A DNA stretch of 23,261 bases, taken from positions 1 to 23,261 of IMG/VR virus record IMGVR_UViG_3300037153_001020, one strand, 5' to 3'. Of this stretch, positions 11,433-17,815 are shown piece by piece. The notes under the pieces were generated by a model. The model had not been told where the DNA came from. It saw nothing but the letters and a program-made list of their open reading frames with translations, and did not search any database. Origin of the DNA: a virus. How positions within the stretch are numbered: position 1 is the first letter of the stretch; each line of letters begins with the position of its first letter. The translations under genes and the position numbers were made by a program.

Positions 11433-12896
11433 GTGTCCAAGCAGTCCCGCCGTTCGCCCCGCGCCCTGCGCCGGGGCATCGGCTACATCCGTGTCTCCCG
11501 CGTCAACGGTCGCGACGGCGACTCGTTCATCAGCCCCGAGATCCAGCGCGACGCGATCCTCGCGCTCGCGAAGCTGAACGGCGTCAACATCGTCGGCTGG
11601 TACGTCGACCTTGACCAGTCCGGCAAGAAGGAGGACCGGCCCGAGTTTCAGTGCGCGCTCGACGCGATCGACGCGGGCGAGGCCTCGGTCATGGTCGTCT
11701 GGAAGATGAGCCGCTTCGCACGCTCCGTGCTCGTCGCGGAGAAGGCGCTCCGGCGCATCGAGGGCCCGGACAAGAAGCACCCGCGCGGGCAGCTCATCGC
11801 CGGTGACCTCAACATCGACACCACCACCCCGACCGGCCGCATGATGCGCGGGCTCCTGTCGCTCATCGCCGAATGGGAGAGGGAGATCGCCGAAGAAGGC
11901 TGGATCGAGGCGAAGGAGCGCGCGGTCGCGCGCGGGCTCCTGATGACCCGCCGTGCCCCGCTCGGCTACCGCTTCAACAACTGCATCGAGGGCGAGCTGG
12001 TCGACACCGCACTCGCCGCCCGCGCGCTCGTGCCGGACCCCGACACCTGCGAGCTCGCGGTGCAGGTCTTCGTCCGCCGCGCCGCCGGTGCGTCCTGGTC
12101 GGAGCTGGTCGCCTACCTGCGCGAGCACGGCATCCGCATGTCGCGCCAGGGCATCTCCAAGATGATCGCCAACCGCGCCTACCTCGGCCACGTCGTGCAC
12201 GGCACGATCGCCGTCAACGAGGACGCGCACGAGGCGCTTGTCTCGCCCGAGCAGTGGCAGGCTGCACAGTCGCAGCACGTCGCCGCACCGCGCCCTGCGC
12301 GCAACGGCAACGGCGGGTCGCTGCTCGCGGGCATCCTCGTCTGCGGCTCCTGCGGCGGTCGCATGACCGCCTCCAACAACGGCAAGGGCAAGGTGCAGTA
12401 CCGCTGCGCGCAGTCGGGCCACGAGGCCTTCATCTGCCCGCGCCCGCTGCGCGTGCTCGCTGAGCGGGCCGACCCGGTCGTGGAGGAGCGGTTCCTCACG
12501 TGGGCCAAGGGTCGCGCCGAGGTCGAGGGCACCCCCGACGCCTCCGCCCTGGACACCGCCCTGGTCGCCAAGGAGCAGGTCGAGGCAGAGCTGGTCGCCA
12601 CCATCGAGTCGCAGTCCGCTGCCCGGCGCCCGCATCTGTTCAACGCCAAGATCGCACGCCTGGAGGACGACCTCGACGCGGCCGAGGCGCGGGTCGCCGA
12701 GCTGCGCGCCGCCGGTGTCGGCGAGACGCGCCGCACCGATGCGGTCGCCCTCTGGCCGGAGCTGTCCACGCCCGAGCGCAAGAAGCTGATCGCGGCGGCG
12801 GTCGAGGAGGGTCACGGCAAGGTCGTCCTTCACGCGCCCGAGTCCTCCGGTCGTGCCGTGCCCTTCGCCGAGCGGTCCGAGGTCGCCTTCGGCTGA
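11433..12896 (+). CDS. int: Large serine integrase (site-specific recombinase)
   Basis: Catalyses integration of the phage into the host chromosome by serine-linked strand exchange. In the 487-residue protein the resolvase-type domain holds the catalytic serine S22 in 'GYIRVSRVNG', 'EIQRDAI' and the active-site arginines in 'KMSRFARS' (R94, R97). The recombinase domain follows ('APLGYRFNN', 'GISKMIANRAYLGHV'). Then comes the zinc ribbon 'VCGSCGGRM...YRCAQSG...CPRP' and a coiled coil rich in Glu/Ala/Arg with final 'LWPELSTPERKKLI'. This is the normal order for large serine integrases. The GTG at 11433 is chosen because AGGAGG (11422-11427) lies 5 bases upstream; an earlier in-frame ATG at 11364 lies within the attP candidate. 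It is the only plus-strand gene seen. Confidence 0.95.
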   Translation: MSKQSRRSPRALRRGIGYIRVSRVNGRDGDSFISPEIQRDAILALAKLNGVNIVGWYVDLDQSGKKEDRPEFQCALDAIDAGEASVMVVWKMSRFARSVLVAEKALRRIEGPDKKHPRGQLIAGDLNIDTTTPTGRMMRGLLSLIAEWEREIAEEGWIEAKERAVARGLLMTRRAPLGYRFNNCIEGELVDTALAARALVPDPDTCELAVQVFVRRAAGASWSELVAYLREHGIRMSRQGISKMIANRAYLGHVVHGTIAVNEDAHEALVSPEQWQAAQSQHVAAPRPARNGNGGSLLAGILVCGSCGGRMTASNNGKGKVQYRCAQSGHEAFICPRPLRVLAERADPVVEERFLTWAKGRAEVEGTPDASALDTALVAKEQVEAELVATIESQSAARRPHLFNAKIARLEDDLDAAEARVAELRAAGVGETRRTDAVALWPELSTPERKKLIAAAVEEGHGKVVLHAPESSGRAVPFAERSEVAFG

Positions 12897-12923
12897 GCGC
12901 CCGGCTTCACCACACGCAGGTGC

Positions 12924-12949
12924 CAACGGCGGGAGGGATCCCGCCGTTG
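12924..12949. terminator. GC-rich hairpin between convergent genes (bidirectional terminator candidate)
   Basis: An 11-bp perfect stem (arms 12924-12934 and 12939-12949) closes a 4-base loop GGGA. It lies 28 bases after the integrase stop and downstream of the leftward gene ending at 13006, so it could stop transcription from both sides. There is no T-run on either strand, which is common for hairpin terminators in high-GC hosts. Nothing else is seen in 12897-13005. Confidence 0.65.
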
Positions 12950-13005
12950 CGCTACCTGGACGAGCGCGCGCTCGAAGGGCGACAGCGGGGCGCTGCGCTC
13001 GGCGC

Positions 13006-13290
13006 TCACCGCTCCTCCTCGCGGTACTCCAGCATCAGGCCTTCCACCCGTGCCGTGAACCCGCCCACCGTGCCGACCTCCTCCTCGTGCTGCACCCGTA
13101 GGATGCCGCCCTCGTCACGCCGCAGCGTCGAGCGGACCACGGTCGCTTCCGGCCCCTCACCGAGCGCGTAGAGCACGAGCGCCGCGCCCGCCGGCGTCTC
13201 GACCGCCGCCATCATCTGCTCCGTGCGCGCGCCCACCGCCTCGGCGTACTCGGCGAAGCGGGCGCCGCTTCTCCAGAGCGCCCGCGTCAT
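13006..13290 (-). CDS. Hypothetical protein (94 aa), partner of the PAS-domain gene
   Basis: ATG at 13290 overlaps the stop of the PAS gene (ATGA), so the two are translated together. It begins MTRALWRSGARFAEYAEAVG and continues with an amphipathic helix, then strand-rich sequence ('GAALVLYALGEGPEATVVRS', 'GGILRVQHEEEVG') and ends in charged 'LMLEYREEER'. No domain known to me. As the only companion of a sensor-like protein it may be its output or binding partner. It ends just before the convergent terminator hairpin. Confidence 0.7.
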   Translation of the reverse strand: MTRALWRSGARFAEYAEAVGARTEQMMAAVETPAGAALVLYALGEGPEATVVRSTLRRDEGGILRVQHEEEVGTVGGFTARVEGLMLEYREEER

Positions 13291-13889
13291 GGCCGCACCA
13301 CCAGGTGGAACTGGAACAGGCAGGCCGCGAGCCCGGTTGCCAGGCCGACGTACCAGTTGCCGTCCTCCGCCTCGATCACGTGCGTGCGGATGAAGTAGAG
13401 CGTGCGCCCTGCCAGGGTCACCACCCGCCCGCGCCAGCGCACCGGCACATCGTGCCCGCACCGGTGCCGCGCCAGCACCAGCCCCTCGTGATGCCCGTTC
13501 ACCGCCAGCTCCGTGCGCGCCTCGCTCAGGTCCTGCCCCGAGCCGCGCATGTGCTCCGTCGACCGGCCGACCAGCTCCTCCGGCTGGTAGCCGAGGCTCG
13601 CCGCCGCCGCCGGACTCGCCGCCAGCACGACGCGCTGCTCGTCCACCAGCCAGAGCAGCTCGTCACTCCTCTCCAGCCGCGCACCCAGCAGCCGCGTCAG
13701 GTCGTGCCGGGCCCGCCCGCTCATCACCGTCTCGACCACGCCCAGCACGTGCTCGGTCAGGTTCACGTCCGCCGCGTGCGTCCCCCCGATCGCAGCGGCG
13801 AGCCGCCCCATCACCTGCTCGACCTGCTCCTGGTCGTAGACCTCAAGCTCGGCCAGCAGCTCCTTCGTCCCGCGCAGCAATCCCCCCAT
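13287..13889 (-). CDS. PAS-domain protein with C-terminal membrane segment
   Basis: A 200-residue protein. The N-terminal third is helical and charged ('LLAELEVYDQEQVEQVMGRL'). Residues about 75-172 form a PAS domain: 'DELLWLVDEQRVVLAASPAA', 'SLGYQPEELVGRS' (98-110, the hallmark helix), then 'RHRCGHDVPVRWRGRVV' and 'GRTLYFIRTHV'. Residues 178-198 ('GNWYVGLATGLAACLFQF') are hydrophobic and would anchor the C-terminus in the membrane. No kinase, GGDEF or phosphatase output domain is present. ATG at 13889 has GAGGAGG a few bases upstream and begins a new transcription unit. PAS proteins bind small ligands or haem/flavin and sense redox or metabolites; this is uncommon in phages and suggests a lysogeny-expressed accessory gene. 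Ligand unknown. Confidence 0.75.
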   Translation of the reverse strand: MGGLLRGTKELLAELEVYDQEQVEQVMGRLAAAIGGTHAADVNLTEHVLGVVETVMSGRARHDLTRLLGARLERSDELLWLVDEQRVVLAASPAAAASLGYQPEELVGRSTEHMRGSGQDLSEARTELAVNGHHEGLVLARHRCGHDVPVRWRGRVVTLAGRTLYFIRTHVIEAEDGNWYVGLATGLAACLFQFHLVVRP

Positions 13890-13940
13890 GGTCGCCTCCT
13901 CGCTCCTGGTAGCTGCTGCTGCGCCGCAGTCACGTCGTCC

Positions 13941-13969
13941 AGTGTCCACCCGTCGCGTCCAGGTTGCAA
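13941..13969 (-). promoter_or_regulatory. Candidate promoter of the PAS unit
   Basis: On the minus strand TTGCAA (13969-13964) is followed after 17 bases by GACACT (13946-13941), about 52 bases before the PAS start codon. The -35 half is reasonable and the -10 half weak. Spacing and its location just after an operator-like inverted repeat are the support; the motif match alone would not be enough. Confidence 0.35.
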
Positions 13970-13972
13970 ACG

Positions 13973-13999
13973 TGTGGAAGGTTGTCCCCACCTTCCACA
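13973..13999. repeat. Perfect inverted repeat, operator-like or terminator
   Basis: TGTGGAAGGT (13973-13982) and ACCTTCCACA (13990-13999) are separated by 7 bases. It starts 10 bases after the tail operon's last stop codon and ends 4 bases upstream of the proposed -35 of the PAS unit. A third TGTGGA lies at 14015-14020. It may be a repressor operator, or the terminator of the tail operon; the following bases contain only a short TTT, so an operator is slightly favoured. No gene is seen in 13890-14008. Confidence 0.55.
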
Positions 14000-14008
14000 G
14001 GGCTCGCT

Positions 14009-14350
14009 CTAGGGTGTGGACGACTCTACGGGTGCGGGCACATCGCTCAGGCCCGGCGGCGGTTCCGGCCACTGCGGCTCGCGCGGGTCGCTCGTCGCCG
14101 CCGGTAGGTCGCGCAGCTCCTGCCGGTAGCTCGCCCAGGCCGCGCGCTGCTCGTCGCTCAGCGGCGCATCGAGCGCCACCTGCGTCCAGTCGCACAGCGC
14201 CAGCCTTCGATCGCGCTCGGCCCGCAGCTCGCCCCAGGTCTGCTCGACATACTGAGCTCCGTCCGCCTCGCGCTGCGCCTCCTCCTCCGCACTCAACGGC
14301 TCGCGCCGCTCCTCGCCCGTCTCACAGTCGATGATGTGCCGCTCGCTCAT
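14009..14350 (-). CDS. Tail fibre assembly/chaperone-type protein (113 aa)
   Basis: ATG at 14350 overlaps the stop of the fibre gene (ATGA). The segment 'LCDWTQVALDAPLSDEQRAAWASYRQEL' (read as 'CDWTQVALDAPLSDEQ' and 'RAAWASYRQELRDLP', residues about 53-82) is the signature of small phage proteins of the tail-fibre-assembly type, with the usual Pro/Trp-rich end ('PREPQWPEPPPG'). These proteins normally follow the receptor-binding gene and help it fold or attach. It is the last gene of the tail operon. Secure as a family; the chaperone function is by analogy. Confidence 0.75.
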   Translation of the reverse strand: MSERHIIDCETGEERREPLSAEEEAQREADGAQYVEQTWGELRAERDRRLALCDWTQVALDAPLSDEQRAAWASYRQELRDLPAATSDPREPQWPEPPPGLSDVPAPVESSTP

Positions 14351-15030
14351 GTCACCGCCAGCAAGTAGGCGCGCGAGCCGACCACGAAATTGCCCGAGTC
14401 CGGCAGCAGGGTAATGCGGTTGATCGCCGCCTGATTCCGCCAGCCGCCTCCGTACAGGCTCGCGAAGCTAGACGCGACAGCGGTGTTCGGCCCGGCAGAC
14501 TTCGCGCTATATCCCTTGTAGGTCGCCGTGTTCGCGTAGCCGGGAATGTCGATGTCCGCCGCCGCGAACTCGAACGCGGCAGAGAGGTTCTGGCAGCAGG
14601 TCCCCACGCGCATGAACGCCTGCGCCGCGCCCTGCGAGTTAGAGACAGCGCCATTGCTCGACAGCACGCCCTGGTAGTCGTAGCTCGCCGTCGCGTCGCC
14701 GTTGAAGCGCATCAGCGTGATCCCCACCGTCGCCGCCCCATCGGCCCGCACGAGGTACGCCAGGCGCAGGCTGCGATAGCCCGCCGGGATGACCGTGAAG
14801 TCGATGCTCGCAGCCGGCGCCGCCAGTACCGCCTCTGCCACCAGTGTCATGCCACCGCCAGCGGGCGCCCACTTCTTCGCCGTGTTGTCCCAGACCGGAA
14901 CCTGCCCGCCGACCGTGCCCGGCATGATCTTCGCCTCGATCGCGTCGACCAGCTCGTGCAGGTCGGTCGGTACGTCCGCCGGGTCGCCGGGCTCCGGGTA
15001 GGGGAGCTGGTAGACGGCGCTCGCGCCCAC
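14347..15030 (-). CDS. Tail fibre / receptor-binding-type protein (227 aa)
   Basis: The N-terminus 'VYQLPYPEPGDPADVPTDLH' (6-25) with a following 'LVDAIEAK' helix is the attachment segment of many actinophage minor tail proteins, and 'VPVWDNTAKKWAPAGGG' is the repeat-type linker seen in fibres. The rest, from about residue 61, is a beta-sandwich-like region ('RSLRLAYLVRAD', 'YDYQGVLSSNG', 'RITLLPDSGNF') that probably binds the host surface. The DNA for this region is visibly less GC-rich than its neighbours, fitting an exchanged receptor-binding domain. GTG at 15030 with only a weak ribosome site. The host receptor is unknown. Confidence 0.72.
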   Translation of the reverse strand: MGASAVYQLPYPEPGDPADVPTDLHELVDAIEAKIMPGTVGGQVPVWDNTAKKWAPAGGGMTLVAEAVLAAPAASIDFTVIPAGYRSLRLAYLVRADGAATVGITLMRFNGDATASYDYQGVLSSNGAVSNSQGAAQAFMRVGTCCQNLSAAFEFAAADIDIPGYANTATYKGYSAKSAGPNTAVASSFASLYGGGWRNQAAINRITLLPDSGNFVVGSRAYLLAVT

Positions 15031-15063
15031 GGCTCTTAGCCTAGCCCTCGCCGCCGCCGGTGG

Positions 15064-15732
15064 CTAGGCGATCGCAACGACCCAGCCCTCCACCACGCCC
15101 GAGCCCATGAACAGCAGCACGACGTTCGCAGCGTCCCAGCTACTCACGCCGTCCAGGTCGGGCCCGCCGATCCTCGGCGTCACCTGGATCGCCGCCGGCG
15201 CCGTGCCGAGCAGGTGCGCGACCGTCACCTGAAACGAGGCGTCGACGGCAACCGGCCCGTAGTGCGCCCAGGACAGCCTGCGCGCCCCGCCCATGACCTG
15301 CTGGAGAAAGGTCGCCGGGGCGGAGCCACCGAGCGCGTTCGCATTCGCCGCCACCGTCGCCTGCGGCGCCGCGTTCGCCGCGACCCAGGCCGAGCCGTTC
15401 CAGATCAGCACCTGGTTCACGGCGCTGCCCGGTCCAACCGGCGTTGCCGGTGTCGCCCCTCCGACCGCACCCAGGGCGACGACGATGCTCGACCCGCTCA
15501 GGCAGAGCACGCCCTCGCCCACGGTCGGGAAGTAGCCCGCGATCCGGGGCACGACCGTCTGCACGCCCTGGATCTCGACCGTCACGTGGCGCGTGTCCGG
15601 GATCGCCACCACCTTGCCGACCACGAACTCGGTCGCCGAGCTCGGCCGCTCCAGCGCCTCGCGCAGCACGCTCGGCAGCGAGCGGGTCGGCGGGAGGGGC
15701 GCGAGGGCGCCTGCGTCCTGCCCGTTGCTCAC
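15064..15732 (-). CDS. Minor tail protein with an OB/spike-like domain
   Basis: A 222-residue protein. After a Pro-rich start, residues about 36-90 ('EFVVGKVVAIPDTRHVTVEI' followed by 'VVPRIAGYFPTVGEGVLCL') read as a five-strand barrel of the OB type used in baseplate spikes and hub proteins. The 'NQVLIWNGSAWVAAN' segment (105-119) and the C-terminal strands resemble tail-tip proteins. GTG at 15732 overlaps the preceding stop (GTGA). It lies between a hub-like protein and the fibre, consistent with a tail-tip structural role. Weak homology only. Confidence 0.62.
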   Translation of the reverse strand: MSNGQDAGALAPLPPTRSLPSVLREALERPSSATEFVVGKVVAIPDTRHVTVEIQGVQTVVPRIAGYFPTVGEGVLCLSGSSIVVALGAVGGATPATPVGPGSAVNQVLIWNGSAWVAANAAPQATVAANANALGGSAPATFLQQVMGGARRLSWAHYGPVAVDASFQVTVAHLLGTAPAAIQVTPRIGGPDLDGVSSWDAANVVLLFMGSGVVEGWVVAIA

Positions 15733-16946
15733 AGCCGCACCGTGCTCCTCGGCCGGGCCCGCAGCTCGGCCCAGGCCTGCGCACCGGTGTAGGAGCGCCG
15801 CGCCTGCACGCCGCTCAGCGCCTGCGCGCTCAGCAGGGTCGGGCTCCAGACCGCGCGCGTGACCAGCTCGGCGGCCGACTCCACATCCAGCGGCAGGCGC
15901 ATCGACTCGATCACGTGCTGCTCGCTCGTGCCGTCCGGGAAGTCGAGCTGCACCACATCGCCAGGCACGAGCGCCGGGTTCGGCACCATCTGCACGGTCA
16001 GCACCCGCTCCAGCCCGAGCTGATTGTTGAGCAGCGCCTGCGCCGCCGCACTCGCCTGCGCCGTCGACTGCACCGCCGTCGAGGACTCGACCCGCGCCAC
16101 CTTGCCGAACGGTCCGCCCCAGCGGGTCGGACTCGCCGGGTCGGAGTCGACCACCAGCGCGCTCACCGGCGGAGCGCCGCCGTCCGGCTGTCCCTGCATC
16201 AGCACGCCGTTGACGACCGCCGTCCGGTCGAGCGCCTCCACCGCGTCGACCATCACGCCCGCGCCGCCGGCGTCGATCGTGAACACCGGGCTCGCGCTCG
16301 CCGGGTCGGGCAGCGGGTCGAAGCGAAAGTTACCCAGCTCATCGAAGTAGGCCTCGGCCCCGACCACCTTCGCCAGGTCGGCCACCGCCGCTGCCCGATC
16401 GTCCGCGTAGACCACATCGATCAGGCTCGGCTCGCTCGCCGCCGGGACCGTGCTCGTGTAGCTGATCGCCCCGCCGAAGACCTCCGTCACCAGCGCGATC
16501 GCCGCCTGCGAGGGGCGCAGTCCGGTCGGCGCGTAGGGCGCCAGCAGCGGCTCGTTCGCCACCTGCGCCATTCGGTCGGCAAGCTCCAGCCGCGCGACCG
16601 AGTCGTTAGTCGACCAGCTCACCGACTCGACGCGCAGGTGCCCGACCGTGCACAGCTCCTCGCTGCGCGCGTACAGGATCCCGCGCTGGACGCGCGCGTA
16701 GCCGCCGAAGCAGAGCTGCCGCAGGTCCGGGTCGACCAGCAGCTCGCGCAGCTCAGCCGTGTAGGGGATCTGGAGCGAGCCCGTGCGCCTCGTCTGCGCG
16801 CTGCGGTCGAGCACGACCTCACCCGCCGCCGCCTCGACCGGCACCGCCAGCGGGCCCGTGCCGTCCGGCGGGTAGAGCGCGGCGGCGACCGTGACCACGT
16901 GCGACTGGCGCAGGTTGGCGAGGAAGGCATCGGTCACGCTCAGCAT
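15729..16946 (-). CDS. Minor tail protein, baseplate hub-like (405 aa)
   Basis: Begins MLSVTDAFLANLRQSHVVTV, a start common in actinophage tail proteins of the DUF5047/hub-like class. 'RRTGSLQIPY' (53-62), 'VGHLRVESVSWSTND' (101-115), 'YFDELGNFRFDPLPD' (201-215) and 'PNPALVPGDVVQLDF' (324-338) are the pattern of gp27-like hub domains that form the tail-tip ring. It overlaps the preceding gene by one base (TGATG) and the following gene by GTGA. Order after the tape measure and distal tail-type genes is the expected one. No enzymatic domain seen. Confidence 0.75.
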   Translation of the reverse strand: MLSVTDAFLANLRQSHVVTVAAALYPPDGTGPLAVPVEAAAGEVVLDRSAQTRRTGSLQIPYTAELRELLVDPDLRQLCFGGYARVQRGILYARSEELCTVGHLRVESVSWSTNDSVARLELADRMAQVANEPLLAPYAPTGLRPSQAAIALVTEVFGGAISYTSTVPAASEPSLIDVVYADDRAAAVADLAKVVGAEAYFDELGNFRFDPLPDPASASPVFTIDAGGAGVMVDAVEALDRTAVVNGVLMQGQPDGGAPPVSALVVDSDPASPTRWGGPFGKVARVESSTAVQSTAQASAAAQALLNNQLGLERVLTVQMVPNPALVPGDVVQLDFPDGTSEQHVIESMRLPLDVESAAELVTRAVWSPTLLSAQALSGVQARRSYTGAQAWAELRARPRSTVRL

Positions 16947-17815
16947 CAGAGGTCCGCCGGAGGCCAGGGCACCGCCAGCACCTGCGCGCCCGCCGTGGCG
17001 AAGTTGAACATCAGCTCGTCGTAGGAGGCGACGGCCGCTTTGAGCGCGGCGTAGGTCGCGTAGGTCGCCTTCACGTCCGCGTAGCTGGTCGGCGCCACCG
17101 GCGCATACAGGCGCGGGTCGGGCCGGTCGACCTGCACCGTCTCGATCGTGAACCGCCGCTCGGCGTACTGTGCCACCCGGCTCACGCGCGCCTCGCTCCA
17201 GCCGGTGATCGCCAGGTAGATGTTGCCGACGCCCTGCTCGGGCAGCGTCCGCAGCAGCACCGGGCGCCCGTTGCCGAGCGTGTTGCGCACGCGCTCGCGC
17301 GCGGCCTCATCGAGCGTCACCAGCACGAGCTCGGCGGTCGGCGTATGCGCGAAGTCGGAACTGACGATCGGCGTCCGCCGCTCCAAGATCCGGTGCACCC
17401 CGGCGGGCACGTCGTACTCCTGCGGCGCGAACGCCTCGACCACGACCTCACCCGCATTCGTCGGCCGCATCAGGTCGTTGAGCCAGGGGTAGTCGTCCGG
17501 CGGTTCCAGCGTGAAGGGCGCCGCGCTCACCTGCGAGGCCTGCGAGCCGTCCGCCAGCGTCACCTGCGCGGTGTAGACCAGCGGCACGCCGAAGGGCGCC
17601 TCGAAGTCGTGCGCGATCGCGCTGGTCGGCCCGGTGACGGCGCGCTGGTAGGCCGTGCGCACGTAGGCGACCGTCCCGCTCGGGCCGGTCCGCCAGACGT
17701 TGAGCAGCTTCGCCCCGGCCGGAACGCCGACCGTCACCTTCACCCCGTAGACCGGCAGCTCGAGCGCGACCGCGATCGTCGGCGCGGGCAGCGCCAGCTC
17801 GGCGGGCTCGCTCAC
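16946..17815 (-). CDS. Minor tail protein, distal-tail-like (289 aa)
   Basis: Directly follows the tape measure gene, where distal tail proteins are normally encoded. Residues about 12-110 form a fibronectin/immunoglobulin-like strand pattern ('YGVKVTVGVPAGAKLLNVWR', 'VPLVYTAQVTLADGSQAS'), followed by a tail-type region ('GEVVVEAFAPQEYDVPAG', 'RRTPIVSSD', 'LVLVTLDEAARERV') that resembles siphovirus Dit-like proteins. It ends with 'TSYADVKATYATYAALKAAV', a short helical tail. GTG at 17815 overlaps the tape measure stop (GTGA). A structural role at the tail tip is likely; precise family uncertain. Confidence 0.7.
   Translation of the reverse strand: MSEPAELALPAPTIAVALELPVYGVKVTVGVPAGAKLLNVWRTGPSGTVAYVRTAYQRAVTGPTSAIAHDFEAPFGVPLVYTAQVTLADGSQASQVSAAPFTLEPPDDYPWLNDLMRPTNAGEVVVEAFAPQEYDVPAGVHRILERRTPIVSSDFAHTPTAELVLVTLDEAARERVRNTLGNGRPVLLRTLPEQGVGNIYLAITGWSEARVSRVAQYAERRFTIETVQVDRPDPRLYAPVAPTSYADVKATYATYAALKAAVASYDELMFNFATAGAQVLAVPWPPADL

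Noticed and set aside
11193-12926. A 577-codon minus-strand frame opposite the integrase
   Set aside because: The integrase has every family motif and a strong ribosome site; the antisense product is low-complexity with no recognised fold.
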